64,000 nt of DNA from Zygaena filipendulae (lineage: Eukaryota > Arthropoda > Insecta > Lepidoptera > Zygaenidae), in contig OU015678.1 in the NCBI GenBank assembly GCA_907165275.2, positions 4,402,001 to 4,466,000 on the forward strand. Reading direction: 5' to 3'. The notes beneath the pieces were generated by a model. It was not told where the DNA came from, ran no database searches, and saw nothing but the letters and a program-made list of their open reading frames with translations. Shown in pieces: positions 52,655-63,500 of this stretch; position 1 is the first letter of the stretch; every line of letters begins with the position of its first letter. Position numbers and translations under genes: made by a program.

Positions 52655-53022
52655 ACATGATGGTCGGTTTAGTAGTTAAAGGTCCGTACTACAGAGGAAT
52701 AATGATTTATAATAAAATCCCGGACGACATAAAAAACACAACACATGACAAAATCTTTGCGAAACGACTGAAATCTTTCTTAATTATGAAATGTTGCTAC
52801 AAGATTGACGACTTCATGACAGATAAAACGTAAGTTCTGCCAATTAATAATGTAAATGATGGATCGTTTTTTGTTTCATTTTATTTGTAACATATTTTAA
52901 AGTGTACCTAATACTGCTATCGTTATAATATTGTAACACCCTGCCAGGGTACATGTAATTTATGTCTATTTATAGCTATCTTTGCATGTAACAATTAATA
53001 TAAATAAATAAATAAATAAAGC
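52655..53022 (+). pseudogene. LINE 3' fragment with the last RT residues
   Basis: The frame encodes KGPYYRGIMIYNKIPDDIKN, then FAKRLKSFLIMKCCYKIDDF and ends TAA at about 52831-52833. The pattern 'YY.GI.IYN.LP..IK....FK..LK.FL' is typical of the extreme C-terminus of jockey/CR1-group reverse transcriptases. A 3' UTR follows with 'aacaccctgccagggtaca', then an (AAAT)n tail at about 53003-53020. The catalytic domain is missing, so it is a dead 5'-truncated copy. The clade is not certain. Confidence 0.65.
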
Positions 53023-53113
53023 GTGAAAGGTAAGAGAGGGACAGCCAGAGTTATTTTCACATTTATATCTATGTATCTAATACATGAATATAAGTGTGGT
53101 TATCATTTTAACA

Positions 53114-53602
53114 TCTATCTATATTTATAATAAAACTGTAGAGAGGTCAATTCTGTACATTGAATATATATTCAAAATTAATATTGGAGGATGAATGGTG
53201 ATCGATACTGATGCCAAAAATGCAATCAGTAAAATTTTTGTCTGTTTGTCTGTCTGTCTGTATGTGCACGCATGGGTCAAAAACTACTGAAGGGATTTTA
53301 ACCAAATTTGGTATGATTGTAGTCCATACTCCTGGGCAGGTTATAGGCTATATAACATTACGCTAAGCCTAAGACACATAGGAGCTGAGCAGTGACGATA
53401 AATTTGAAGCAAATCGGATGAAAATGCGCTTTCGAGCTCTTATCCTCGCATACTCAATCACGCAAAAACGGCCGAACGGATTTGGATAGAAATTTTACAT
53501 GCACGTTGTCGGGGGTACAGAGAAGGACATAGGGTACTTTTATCCCGGAATTCCCGCGGGAACTCCGAAATTACCGCGGGTGAAACCGCGGGGCACAGCT
53601 AG
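53114..53602 (+). mobile_element. Hel-X / Hel-A chimera
   Basis: Starts 'tctatctatatttataataa', body 'gtctgtttgtctgtctgtct' and 'tcaaaaactactgaagggat', then joins Hel-A at 'tactcaatcacgcaaaaacg' (about 53452) without Hel-A's own 5' end. Ends CTAG 53599-53602 before T, with a perfect hairpin. Confidence 0.65.
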
Positions 53603-53603
53603 T

Positions 53604-53712
53604 TATATTACGAATCTGAGTTGGTTTATTTGTTTGTTACGCCTTTAACTACTCAACCGATCATCGTGAAATTTGGCATGTTTTGCATTGTCAGGGGAAC
53701 AGAGAAGGAAGA
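53604..53712 (+). mobile_element. Hel-A fragment, head-to-tail
   Basis: 'attacgaatctgagttggtt', 'tcaaccgatcatcgtgaaat' and 'gtcaggggaacagagaagga'. The 3' half is missing. Confidence 0.5.
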
Positions 53713-54137
53713 TCCTTGAATAATCGGTGCCTAATCGTATCAAAAAAAAAAAGGAATATTGCACTTAAAAAAATAACTGGCCAAAACCATCATACTTCTT
53801 AACTTCTCTAAAAGCCCAGTGAGGGAGTTACGACGCGACGTACGGACATACGTTTGCCGATAACGGGCCGCGATCGTAATAAACCAGGGTACGCACTTAA
53901 GTGTTAAGAGTGTCCTATACTTTCTGTTCTAACATGCAAAGAAGTGGTTAATTTGACAGACTGTACAGCGTTCAGTCAAAACTATTGAACATAATTATGT
54001 AAACTTAATCATTAATTTGACTTAAGTATAAATTTTCTGTCCTAAGAAAGCACTACCTGTGAAAAGGTTTCTGGAAATGAAATAATGGTAAAGAAGAAAA
54101 AGTAAGAACTTTTATTGACACAAATAAAACAATAAAT
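53713..54137. other. No supported feature
   Basis: Nothing recognised. Confidence 0.4.
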
Positions 54138-54138
54138 T

Positions 54139-54464
54139 GGCTACCTGACAATTTTTTTTTCTAAGACCGTCGTGTAGATTAATATAAAAAAAGACACGTA
54201 TATTTTATTTTTTTAAGTATCTAATCAGAAAATAACGGCGAAACGTTGAGTTGAAATTTCGCATGACGTCACCACCCGATGCAGTTTGTACGGAGATTAT
54301 ACCGAATATGATGATATAATGACGTCACGAGTCCCCCCTCCCCCCTAAAATTAATGCGCTTTATCTATGTTTATTTTCATCAATTTGAAAAAAGCATAAA
54401 ATACGTGTCCACTACCTTTTTATTTTCTAACCGACGGACTAATTAGAATTTTGATTTTCGTACC
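54139..54464 (+). mobile_element. MITE-CRE copy 10
   Basis: GGCTACCTGAC to 'gattttcgtacc'. TGACGTCA sites near 54264 and 54320, GACGGACT near 54434. The left AGTCCGTC block has become AGACCGTC. Confidence 0.75.
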
Positions 54465-54945
54465 TAACCCGGAAAATATCAAATTGCTATTTAATGAGAG
54501 CTGCAGAATAAGACCATCGTGTTTAAAAAAGTCTACAATAAAAAGTACTTTTTGAATATACCTAGAGGGATAATCTCTGAAAGTACTAGGATACTAGGAG
54601 TACTAGTACTACACTATCCCTGAGTGTCATAGGATACTTTATAGAGTCTCCGTGGGAGATTCTAACTCACATAGGTGAAATCAAGAAGAATAAGTGGTAA
54701 ATAATAAAAAAAAATAGAAGAACTACCTAGTAGCTCTTTATTTCACTAAAGCACAGAGAAAGAAAAAAAATAATAATTAATTTTAACAAAAATTAAAGAA
54801 AGTTGATTTCCTTCAACGTTTTTTCTGACAATTTTTGTTATTGTTACCATATTTATATCCAGGTTTAAATTAGTTTTTTTTTTTACATATACAATTATGT
54901 TTTCACTAACATTTTTACCATTTCTTTTATAATCAATTGCAAAAA
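54465..54945. other. No supported feature
   Basis: A weak Hel-like scrap is possible near 54645-54690 ('agagtctccgtgggagattc'). Confidence 0.4.
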
Positions 54946-54947
54946 TA

Positions 54948-55035
54948 AGAGGGCGGCCGATTTGGGATCCGCACCGGGTGCTACTGACCTACGCTACGCC
55001 ACCGGATCCACAGCGGGCTCTTAAGGATGTTGCGC
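54948..55035. repeat. tRNA-like or SINE remnant
   Basis: GC-rich island 'gatttgggatccgcaccggg' and 'acgctacgccaccggatcca' in AT-rich sequence, loosely like an inverted tRNA head. Not a confident tRNA. Confidence 0.25.
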
Positions 55036-56580
55036 CAAAAAGCGGTTACTGACTGATTAGGCGCCACGGATAAGTATGTACCTTGTTGCGAACGTTTTGT
55101 GAAACATAATGTGGCAAATATTTCCTAATTAAAATTCTGAGGCTATAAAATGTAAAAAAATTACCCTAACACACATCACACGTATTTACACTCATATATC
55201 TCCGATTGTTTTACAATCGATTTCTTTTTTAAATATCAGAAGATATTTTTTTTTTATAGCCGGTGATGCTAGTCCTGTATGCCTCTTAAGCTATGTATGG
55301 CATTTAAATGACAAAATATATAAAAAAAATTGGATTTTGTCCTCCCGTCCGTCAAGGAGGAGCACTTAACTAAGCTATCGGGGTTGAGACCAGCGTATCA
55401 TGACGCTAAGACGGTCAGACCTCCCGGTGGTATGTGGACGATTCTACATAGACTATGTTATTAAAGAGACGAGACACCTCTTTGAATAGTTAACAAAAAC
55501 AACGCTTGATCATTATCACGTATTGGTCTCAATTCTTAAACTAACAAATCAGTATTTAAGATATAGTTGTTCTATTTTACGAAGTCTGTTTGGCTAAGAT
55601 TGTGTTGAGATATACATGGTTTCAGTGTGCGTAACTTTGGAAGCGCTCAGTTACTATTGCAAAGATGTTCACACACACAAATGCGCTCATCGGTACACGA
55701 CACTACTACAGCCAGGGCAGAGCGGACTTTGTGAAACTGTACCTATACAACTGTGCCTGATTAAATAATTCTTTTAAATACATATTTATCATACATACAT
55801 AATTATATGAATCACCCATACTGAGGGTAAACATATTTGTTCATCAACTAGGTACCTAAATATTAAACTGACGCGGGAATCGAAGCCGTGACTGGCGTAG
55901 AAGTAAGGTTCACTAATGATGCTGTCAAAATCACATATAAATAATGAGTCACTGAATGATTACCTCTAACCTAGATATTTAAAAAAAAATATCAATAGTA
56001 GAATATTTACAAAAAAATTATTACTAATGATATTTTTTTTAAATTATTCTGTAATAATGCAACAAAATTAATTGCAACTCGTCAAAAGTGACCGTTTTTA
56101 TTATACTCTTTGTCAAAACTTTTTGATATCGAATATTACCTAAATGTATTTAGTAAGTGTTGATTCAAAGGAAAATTCTCAGCGAACTATAAAGTGGGAC
56201 AATTATTTTAAACAAATACTTAAGAGGTATCAAATCGATACGAAAACCCGACTGTCCCATCTGTACGTCCGTCTTATCTTTGGCAATACTTCACTTCACT
56301 TATCGGTAGGGTTTAAGAGTAGATAGCGGCGGATGATTCATTAACAAGACTTTTTTTTTACAATATTTAAATTTTGTACCTAAATACTTGTGTGTCCTGC
56401 CTGTGTTTTCACACGCTTAAATTCCAGGCTTCCATAGCGAACTTTGTTATAGCTGGTTAAAAGGTTCGAGAGAGGCCCTCTTGTACATGCCTCAACTCGT
56501 CGTTAAGTGTAAGGTCTGATTAAAGTAAGTACCTCATTTATTCCTTGGGAGGGAATGCCCCTACTGCCCCTCGTAGATCC
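55036..56580. other. No supported feature
   Basis: About 1.5 kb of unassigned sequence. The 60-codon frame at 56144-56326 has no motif. Confidence 0.45.
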
Positions 56581-56584
56581 GCCC

Positions 56585-56698
56585 CTGGCTCCTGACAACA
56601 TCTGTGCAAAATTTCATCATGATCGGTTGAACCGTTAAGCCGTGAAAGCGTATCCAACAAACAAACAAACTCATATTCACATTTATAATAGTAAGGAT
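56585..56698 (-). mobile_element. Hel-A 5' half, minus strand
   Basis: 'ctgacaacatctgtgcaaaa', 'gatcggttgaaccgttaagc', 'cacatttataatagtaagga' at 56698. The 3' hairpin half is missing. Confidence 0.6.
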
Positions 56699-57110
56699 AT
56701 GCTATATATTATATATTTATATGGTAAGTTAAGTGGAGAGTAAGTAAATATATAACTTGTTATTTTTACATCACCATTCTTTGTTTGTCTATTGTTTATA
56801 CTCTATGACCAAAAACGTGAATGCACTACCCGCTACCGTAAGAGTTTCTAAACAATAGTTAGATCGTAACAGACAAACAAACTGTCGGACGGTGGATCGT
56901 CACCGAAGTAGATGTACCACTGAGATTATATTTAAAAAATAAAATCTTACATGGGCTGTGCATTACGTCAATTGATAGGGAATTTTTTAAAATATTCTAC
57001 ACGTGTACCTACATTTTATTTAAATAATGAAAAGATATTTTAGTGCAGTTTGTTTGTTTGTTTCCTCAATTTTACTTAAAAAAAGATCAAAAATGAGATT
57101 TATTATTCAC
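56699..57110. other. No supported feature
   Basis: AT-rich sequence. Confidence 0.4.
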
Positions 57111-57111
57111 T

Positions 57112-57345
57112 AGCCGATCTCCCAATCCAATCAACCAATTTCGGAGTTCCCACGGGAACTCTTTACGTCAGGATGAAACGGCCGTATTCGATGACCTAAA
57201 TTACTCTTAGGTATTTATAGGTTGGTATATCATTATGTTGTAGGTACCTCCGCGGTTTCAACCGTATGAACTTCGGTATTCCCGCGGGAACTCTCTGTTC
57301 TGTTATAAAAAGTATCCCAAACTCAGGGATACGTTGAAATAATTT
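57112..57345 (-). mobile_element. Two degenerate 3' modules
   Basis: 'tttcggagttcccacgggaa' near 57139 and 'cttcggtattcccgcgggaa' near 57270, the second with a 'gcggtttcaaccgta' hairpin remnant. Confidence 0.45.
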
Positions 57346-57384
57346 TCAAAATCGGCATACAGTTCGTTTAGAATTAAATTCTAA

Positions 57385-57547
57385 TATATAAAATTCTTGG
57401 TGTTAGTTACCATACTCCTCCGAAACGGCTTGACCGATTTTTATGAAATTTTTTATGCATATTCAGTAGGTCTGAGAATCGGCTACTATCTATTTTTCAT
57501 CCCGGAATCCCCGCGGGAACTCCGAATCTCACGCGGGTCACAGCTAG
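57385..57547 (+). mobile_element. Hel-D copy, shortened
   Basis: 'tctaatatataaaattcttg', 'catactcctccgaaacggct', then 'cgcgggaactccgaatctca' and CTAG 57544-57547. The second hairpin arm is deleted. Confidence 0.65.
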
Positions 57548-57639
57548 TAATAAATTTTTCTTTTAATTATAATGCTAGGACTAACATACTACTACTGAAC
57601 TAATTTTGAATAGCTTTCACTCAATGTTAAATTTCAATA

Positions 57640-57897
57640 TCTATACATATAAAATGCTTTGTCCTGAATGACTGACTGACGGATCAACGCGCAGCCTAAA
57701 CCGCTGATCGTAGAGACCTGAAATTTGGAAGGTGTTTTCTTTGTGTGACGTAAGAACGTAAGAAGACGTAAGAATGGATTTTTGAAAATTCTACCCCTAA
57801 GGGGGTGAAAAGGGGGGGGGGGGAGGAAAGTTTGTATGGAATAATTCCGGGGGAACTTCGAAATTATTGCGGGTGAAACCGTGCGGGACAGCTATAG
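57640..57897 (+). mobile_element. Hel-B copy with a G-run
   Basis: 'tctatacatataaaatgctt' to 'gtgcgggacagcta'. A run of about 11 G near 57814 sits where other copies have 'aaaaggggttgcaaag', and 'gacgtaagaacgtaagaaga' is locally duplicated. Terminus CTATAG. Confidence 0.65.
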
Positions 57898-57904
57898 TCT
57901 AATG

Positions 57905-58085
57905 TATAACACGGACACAGATGCCCTGAGATTAAGAACCACGGAATGGTGACCCAGGACAGGACGTAGGAAGGTGGGAAGACTTGGATGCGAAGGACAT
58001 GGTGTCGGAGCGGTTGGGAACGAGATGAGAATGCCTACATCCAATAGTGGATGAATGAAGGCTGAAGAAGAAGAATGTAATGTAC
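57905..58085 (+). pseudogene. Decayed RTE-like LINE 3' end
   Basis: 'gaatggtgacccaggacagg' to 'agtggatgaatgaaggctga' followed by AAGAAGAAGAATG. The last words correspond in nucleotide sequence to the 'QQWTNEG-stop' end of RTE-like elements, but the frame is broken several times. Weak call from short similarity. Confidence 0.4.
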
Positions 58086-58097
58086 AATATATACTTT

Positions 58098-58367
58098 AGT
58101 AGCTGTCCCCCGCGATTTCATCCGCGGTAATTTCGGAGTTCCCGCGGAGGTTGCGGGAAAAAAGTACTCTATGTCTTTCAGTTCCCGAGGGAAATCCAAA
58201 AAAATTAAATTATCATTATTTATATTATTAAAAAATATATTATAAAAATTATCCTATCTTTTAAGTAGGACCATATTATAAATGGTTGCAAAATTTTATC
58301 AAAATCAGTTCAGTAGTTTCAGAGTCCATCGCGGACAAACAACGTGACACGTGATTTATATATTAGA
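58098..58367 (-). mobile_element. Hel-F copy 1 of a tandem pair
   Basis: 'gctgtcccccgcgatttcat', an AT-rich insertion near 58200-58250, 'cttttaagtaggaccatatt', ending 'gtgatttatatattaga' at 58367. Confidence 0.7.
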
Positions 58368-58637
58368 CTAGCTGTCCCCCGCGACTTTATCCGCGGTAAT
58401 TTCGGAGTTCCCGCGGGAATTCCGGAAAAAATGTACTGTATGTATGTGTAGTTTACGGTAATTAGCTGTTCCCCGCATTAATTCCGGAGTTCCCGCGGGA
58501 ATTCCGGGATAAAAACTATCATATCTTTTAAGTTGGACCATATTATAAACGGTTGCAAAATTTTATCAAAATCCGTTCAGTAGTTTCGGAGTCCATCGCG
58601 GACAAACAACGTGACACGTGATTTATATATATTAGAT
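58368..58637 (-). mobile_element. Hel-F copy 2 of a tandem pair
   Basis: CTAG at 58368-58371 abuts the 5' end of copy 1 with no spacer. It contains two 3' modules (58372-58440 and 58468-58515), then the Hel-F body, ending 'tatatatattaga' at about 58636. Confidence 0.7.
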
Positions 58638-58659
58638 TTTATTACGATGTAATGTAACT

Positions 58660-59018
58660 AACGGTGCGTACACACTACATAACAAAACATGTTATATAAC
58701 ATGTTACAGATAATGTGGACACCGAATGTAATTTGTGATATATCTTAGTCACGTTTGTTTTTTTCTTTTGTTTTTTTTTTGTTATTTAAAAGTACAACAG
58801 TCGCTGCCGCAGCTAGTGAAACGTCCTCTCAGCGACGACACTATGGATAGCATAGCACTGAAGAACGAGAAACGACAATGATTATATAACATTGTTATAT
58901 TGCATTGGTATTCTAATGTGTACAGTCTTGTTTTATGTTGCAATATTGTATAACAAGATTACATAGTGTGGACGTGTTATATAACACAGTTATTGACAAT
59001 GTTACATAGTCTGTAAGC
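58660..59018. mobile_element. Candidate MITE with weak inverted ends
   Basis: 'ggtgcgtacacactacataa' at the left and 'gttacatagtctgtaagcaa' at the right are imperfect complements. The interior repeats 'gttatataacat' and 'gttacatag' words. No target duplication was read. Confidence 0.35.
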
Positions 59019-60040
59019 AACGTGAAATGCCGAAATTCACGCGGGTGGAACCGCGGGCAAATGCTTGCGATCGATAAACCGAATCCAACGTCAAAAATGG
59101 CGGCGTCGATCATTAGTCAAGCAAGATGGCGGTCAACCACGGCCATATTGACAAACGACATTATCTATGGATTAATGTGAAATTGATAATTCGAAAAAGT
59201 ATTTTATAAATTGTAGGTAGATGATTTGAATAATTTTGTGGTTTATAAGGCGTCATTGTAAATTATCGTTTTCGTTATTGGACACCGTTGAAAATTATGA
59301 ATAAGCACTTAGCGTATTCGCATAGACGAGAAAGACTATATTTTAGTTGGTAAATATAATATATTTAACTCGGTATGTAGGTAAATCATAATATTTTGGA
59401 CAATCACATTTATTACCTCTACATGTGTGTAAACTATGGGCAATTTATGATGTGTGATCATTATCAACTACCGCTAGATCCGGGAGGCGTTTTGTTTTTT
59501 TTTTCAAAGGTTTACTAAGCCGGTAAATAGTATGTACCTATCTAATAAATATATCTAAAATAAATCACCTATAGTTTTTCATGATGGTAAATAAATATAA
59601 ATTATAAAAAACTAGTTGCGGGCACAGGTTTCACTCGCCTGTGTTTCGGAATTCCCGCAGGGTCTCCTTTTGCCCCAAAAATAAAAAAAAGCTGCATGGA
59701 GAGGGCTACCCTTATTACCAAGGGGTAAAAAAATAGCCTAGCCTAGTGCATAGATCAAAATTGCTTAATATGACACACTTAGAAATAAAATTAATTCTAA
59801 ACTCTAAATAAAAACTTGTATTCTGTAGTTTAACCAGACAGGTCCATATCTTATCTCACAGGTCGTAAGCTCTGATCACAAAAAAAATGTCCGATTAGTG
59901 TCGAAATTAATTAATTTCCAAAAAACTCGCAATTTTTTTTGCTTAAAACATCATCGGAGGATGATTTTATGCAGTTATTCTACGTCTTCTTTTTCTTTAG
60001 GTACTTATTCCGTCTATTATAATAACTAGGTGATTTTAAA
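59019..60040. other. Mostly unassigned
   Basis: Contains Hel-type scraps at 59025-59060 and 59610-59665 ('aggtttcactcgcctgtgtt'). Otherwise nothing recognised. Confidence 0.4.
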
Positions 60041-60044
60041 GATC

Positions 60045-60338
60045 ACTACTATTATTATAAATGTGAAAGTAACTGTGTCTGTCTGTTACGCTTTCTCGCC
60101 TTAACGGCTCAACTGATCATCATGAAATTTTGCATGCACGTTGTCAGGGGTACAGAAAAGGACATAGGGTACTTTTTACTCCGGAATCCGGAAATTAACG
60201 GGGATAAATCTGCATTAAATTTTGCATACTACACGGTGTCAGAGGTAAAGAAAAGGATATAGGGTACTTTTATCCCAGAATTCCCGCGGGAACTATGAAG
60301 TAGATGCGGGTGAAACCGCGAGAAACAGCCAGTATATA
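60045..60338 (+). mobile_element. Hel-A with a duplicated 3' module
   Basis: 'actactattattataaatgt', 'catgaaattttgcatgcacg', a first module to 'ggggataaatctgcat', then a second from 'aaattttgcatactacacgg' to 'gtgaaaccgcgagaaacagc'. Ends CCAGT rather than CTAGT. Confidence 0.6.
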
Positions 60339-60775
60339 TAGATATAGATTAACTTAATATACGATGCTTCGAGGGACGTGGATCGTAAAAACGATACTGG
60401 TGCTTTTTAGTATAAAATCATTCCCAAAACCAACAAGAAAGCTTAGCAAAGTCATCGACAATGTAACCAATAAATTTATCAGACAGTCGTGTGAGTTTTG
60501 AAATATACATATTTATTTGAATGCCAAATTCCTAGACTTTAGGTACAACATTAAACTAGGTACCTACAGACAGCAGGAGTGATTCAATAAATATATTCAA
60601 TAATGTAGATAATCAGAAAATCAGTACTGAAATTCAATAGGTACGATATTTCTTCAGCGGTTTTGTTTAGAGAAGTAAGTATTGCGTCTTATTACAGTAC
60701 CCGTACCTAATAACAATTTTATTTAGGTAGATATATTGGAATATTATTATGGTTGTAAATATATTTTTATTTATT
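60339..60775. other. No supported feature
   Basis: AT-rich sequence. Confidence 0.4.
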
Positions 60776-60779
60776 ATAC

Positions 60780-60942
60780 TTACTAGTAGTTCCACGTGGC
60801 TTTTACCGCATTAATTTCAGAGATCTCGCGGGAATTCCGCGATAAAAAGTACCATAATATGTCCTTTTCTATACATGTAGATGCAAAATTCCTCGATTAT
60901 CGGTTGAGTAGTTATTATTATTATTATTATAAGGATTAAGGA
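60780..60942 (-). mobile_element. Hel-A copy, degenerate
   Basis: 'actagtagttccacgtggct', 'gagatctcgcgggaattccg', 'gattatcggttgagtagtta', then ATT repeats. Confidence 0.5.
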
Positions 60943-61352
60943 TTACAATACAAGATTTTATTCGTTAAATTAGTTTCATATAGCTAAATAAATGTATTTT
61001 CATCCCATCTATTCAAAAACTGACGTTTTATTCGCATATAAGTGCACCTAAAGTAGTACGTTTAGGTTCCCTTCAATAAGTGCGACTAAAAGTGGTACTG
61101 AAATCCATTTTAACCCGCTAAACAGCGGGTAATAGATAATGAGTTGTGAATTTGGAATATGAAACTTGTAATGTCTATCGCCAGAGACGACCAAGGAGGT
61201 CGAACGACAAATACTGCACAAATAGTATGAATAAAGTACCTACTGGCCGGTGAGACTCGTGCCTCAAACAAAAAAATAAATATATTGCAGCGATTTCTTG
61301 TTTCATTTTCTCATAGAGGGGGATGAAAAGTAGAATGTAACACTCGGTATTA
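60943..61352. other. No supported feature
   Basis: Nothing recognised. Confidence 0.4.
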
Positions 61353-61354
61353 AT

Positions 61355-61737
61355 AGTACATTGTTATCCTAGGGGTGAAAGTAACCCTCGATCTATTGGC
61401 GCCCTCGCTACGCTTGGGCGCCAAACCCCGTCTCGGGACTAAATAAGTCTTTCTTCCGGGGATAACACTGTGCTTTTCATTACGAATGCAAGGAAAGTCA
61501 AATTTAGGAAAATCAAAATTAGCTAAATAAAAAAATGAGTGAATTTTATTTTACATAAATCAACCATTAGGTGTGCTACTGGCCAGTAAGTATGCCCCCT
61601 ATGACATAAAAAAACTTGAGTTTCTGCAGTATCCAGCTGTCAGTTGAAAGCGATTCTCCCTAGGGCTGAAAAGTGTTACTTTCAACCCGCTTCTCAGGCA
61701 ACTTCAGACTTACTTTCCGAGTATGAGTAATGAAAAA
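61355..61737 (+). repeat. Repeat Z copy 2
   Basis: Counterpart of 25655-26026 in opposite orientation. Near 61399-61423 it has an extra hairpin 'ttggcgccctcgctacgc' / 'gggcgccaa' that copy 1 lacks. The SINE2-like tail 'gccccctatgacataaaa' lies at 61597-61616. Confidence 0.7.
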
Positions 61738-62218
61738 TTATTTTTTCCTCTGGCGATTTCCTTTGAATCCCTGTCTCCGTTCAGGATTTTATATAAGAAT
61801 CTACTCTAGAATCCTACACTCCGGTCTGGATACAAAATAACGCCCTCGCCCTAAAAATACAATTTTAATACCTTGTGATACAATCTACTATTAGATATGT
61901 ATTGAATTAAGAAGCGAACAACTAATATCGAAATGTTCAAATCTCAAACTGGATTTCGCTAAGATTTTTCCCATAATTTATTTTAAAGTATTACAAACGG
62001 TAACATCCTGCATTATCCGTTGGTTTTTGTACAAAAATTAGGTATATACTTACCTACCTACCTAGTGCAAAGTGAACAAAACCAGTATTCAAAGCACAAA
62101 AGACAAGTAAAGTCGAAATATCACTAGTTTTATTACCTATATGATTTTGAAGGGTCATCGATCTTTATTCGATACCTACACGTACATACAATTAAATCAT
62201 CTATCCTTACAAATAAAA
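61738..62218. other. No supported feature
   Basis: Nothing recognised. Confidence 0.4.
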
Positions 62219-62254
62219 TAAACTAGCTTTTGCCCGCGACATTTATTTATTTAC

Positions 62255-62521
62255 TAGCTCTGCCCCGCGGTTTCACCCGCGTGAAAAGTTTTTAAGTAGC
62301 AACTTTTTTCCCGACATCCGATTTCAATGAAACAGGCTAAGCTTAATCTACTTGTGAAAACCGCATGACAATCGGTTCAGTAGATGCGGCGATTATCGCG
62401 AACAGACAGACAGACAGAAAAGAATTTTTAATTTTTTTTTTGGGCTTAGTTACTCTTCTTTTATCACCCCTCTCAATTTTAGGTAAAAATCGCGAATTCT
62501 ACTCTTTTATTATAGTATAGA
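62255..62521 (-). mobile_element. Hel-E copy
   Basis: CTAG near 62255, perfect CCGCGG TTTCAC CCGCG hairpin, 'cgacatccgatttcaatgaa', 'gaacagacagacagacagaa', ending '...tattatagtataga'. A truncated 'ctagcttttgcccgcgac' end precedes it at 62222. Confidence 0.7.
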
Positions 62522-62754
62522 TTTATAAAACAACTATATTTACAGTTAGGACCAATGCGATAGTGTAGCAAAATATGTAATATATATATATAAGCAGCAA
62601 ATTTTTCGAAAACAATAATGTACAAGTACGTAAGATTGATATTTAAGGACTTGGAAAGCTTTGTAAGGGTGTTTTTGGGACGCGCGTTATGGGCAAAGAA
62701 AGTGGTTGGTCATAGTGAATGAGGTCCCCCTTTTTTTGTCCTTGTGTGATTGTT

Positions 62755-62885
62755 ATAAATGCGAATGTAACGAGTCAATCTGTCTGTCTATCTGTTGCCT
62801 ATTCACGCCTTAACTACTCAATCGATAATCATGAAATTTCGCATACACGTTGCCAGGGGTACGGAAAAGGACATCGGGTACCTAT
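62755..62885 (+). mobile_element. Hel-A 5' half
   Basis: 'attgttataaatgcgaatgt', 'cgccttaactactcaatcga', 'ggtacggaaaaggacatcgg'. The 3' half has been lost next to the SINE1 copy. Confidence 0.5.
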
Positions 62886-62898
62886 AACCTACCCACTG

Positions 62899-63172
62899 AT
62901 TATTATAATAATAATAATAATAATAATCCACATCACAACACACAGATCTACTTGATCCCACAGTAAGCTATTATTAGCTTGTGTCATGGAAACCAAGCAA
63001 ACGTGGTATATACTACATAGAATTACTTATATATTATACAATACATATAAACACACCCAGACTGGAAAATGGAACCCTGTGTTCATCACACAAAGTCCAC
63101 CCACACCGGGAATCGAACCCGGAACTCCTTGTTTAGCGGGCAGGCATGGTGACCATTGCGCCAATCAAGTCG
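62899..63172 (-). mobile_element. SINE1, full-length copy (minus)
   Basis: The minus strand starts 'gacttgattggcgcaatggt' (A-box region), B box GGTTCGATTCC near 63111, then 'ggactttgtgtgatgaacac', 'ccattttccagtctgggtgt', 'agcttactgtgggatcaagt', and a (TTA)n tail at 62899-62927. Reference copy for the family. Confidence 0.85.
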
Positions 63173-63173
63173 T

Positions 63174-63378
63174 CACTAATATTATAAATGCGAAAGAGTA
63201 ACTCTATCTGTCTGTCGGTCTGTCTGTCTGTTACGCTTTCACGCCTTAACGGCTCAAACGATCATCATGAAATTTTGTTTGCACGTTATCAAGGACAGAG
63301 AAGGACATAGAGTACTTTCTATCCGAGATTCCCGCGGGAACTCCGAAATCACCACGGGTGAGACCGCGGGGAACATCT
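63174..63378 (+). mobile_element. Hel-A copy
   Basis: 'actaatattataaatgcgaa', (TCTG)n, 'cttaacggctcaaacgatca', then 'ttcccgcgggaactccgaaa' and a hairpin ending 'accgcggggaacatctgat', a decayed CTAG. Confidence 0.65.
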
Positions 63379-63379
63379 G

Positions 63380-63500
63380 ATATTTAATATAAAAAAACTC
63401 GTGTCACAATGTTTACTATCGCACTCCTCCGGAACGCCTTGACCGATTTTTATGAAATTTTTTGTGTATATTTAGTAGATCTGAGAATAGGTCGAGGCCT
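63380..63500 (+). mobile_element. Hel-D 5' half
   Basis: 'aactcgtgtcacaatgttta', 'gcactcctccggaacgcctt', 'tgaccgatttttatgaaatt'. It stops after 'ctgagaatagg'. Confidence 0.55.

Noticed and set aside
52390..52833. 147-codon plus frame as one gene
   Set aside because: Its first two thirds are degenerate Hel-A modules. Only the last 57 or so residues match a LINE reverse transcriptase end.
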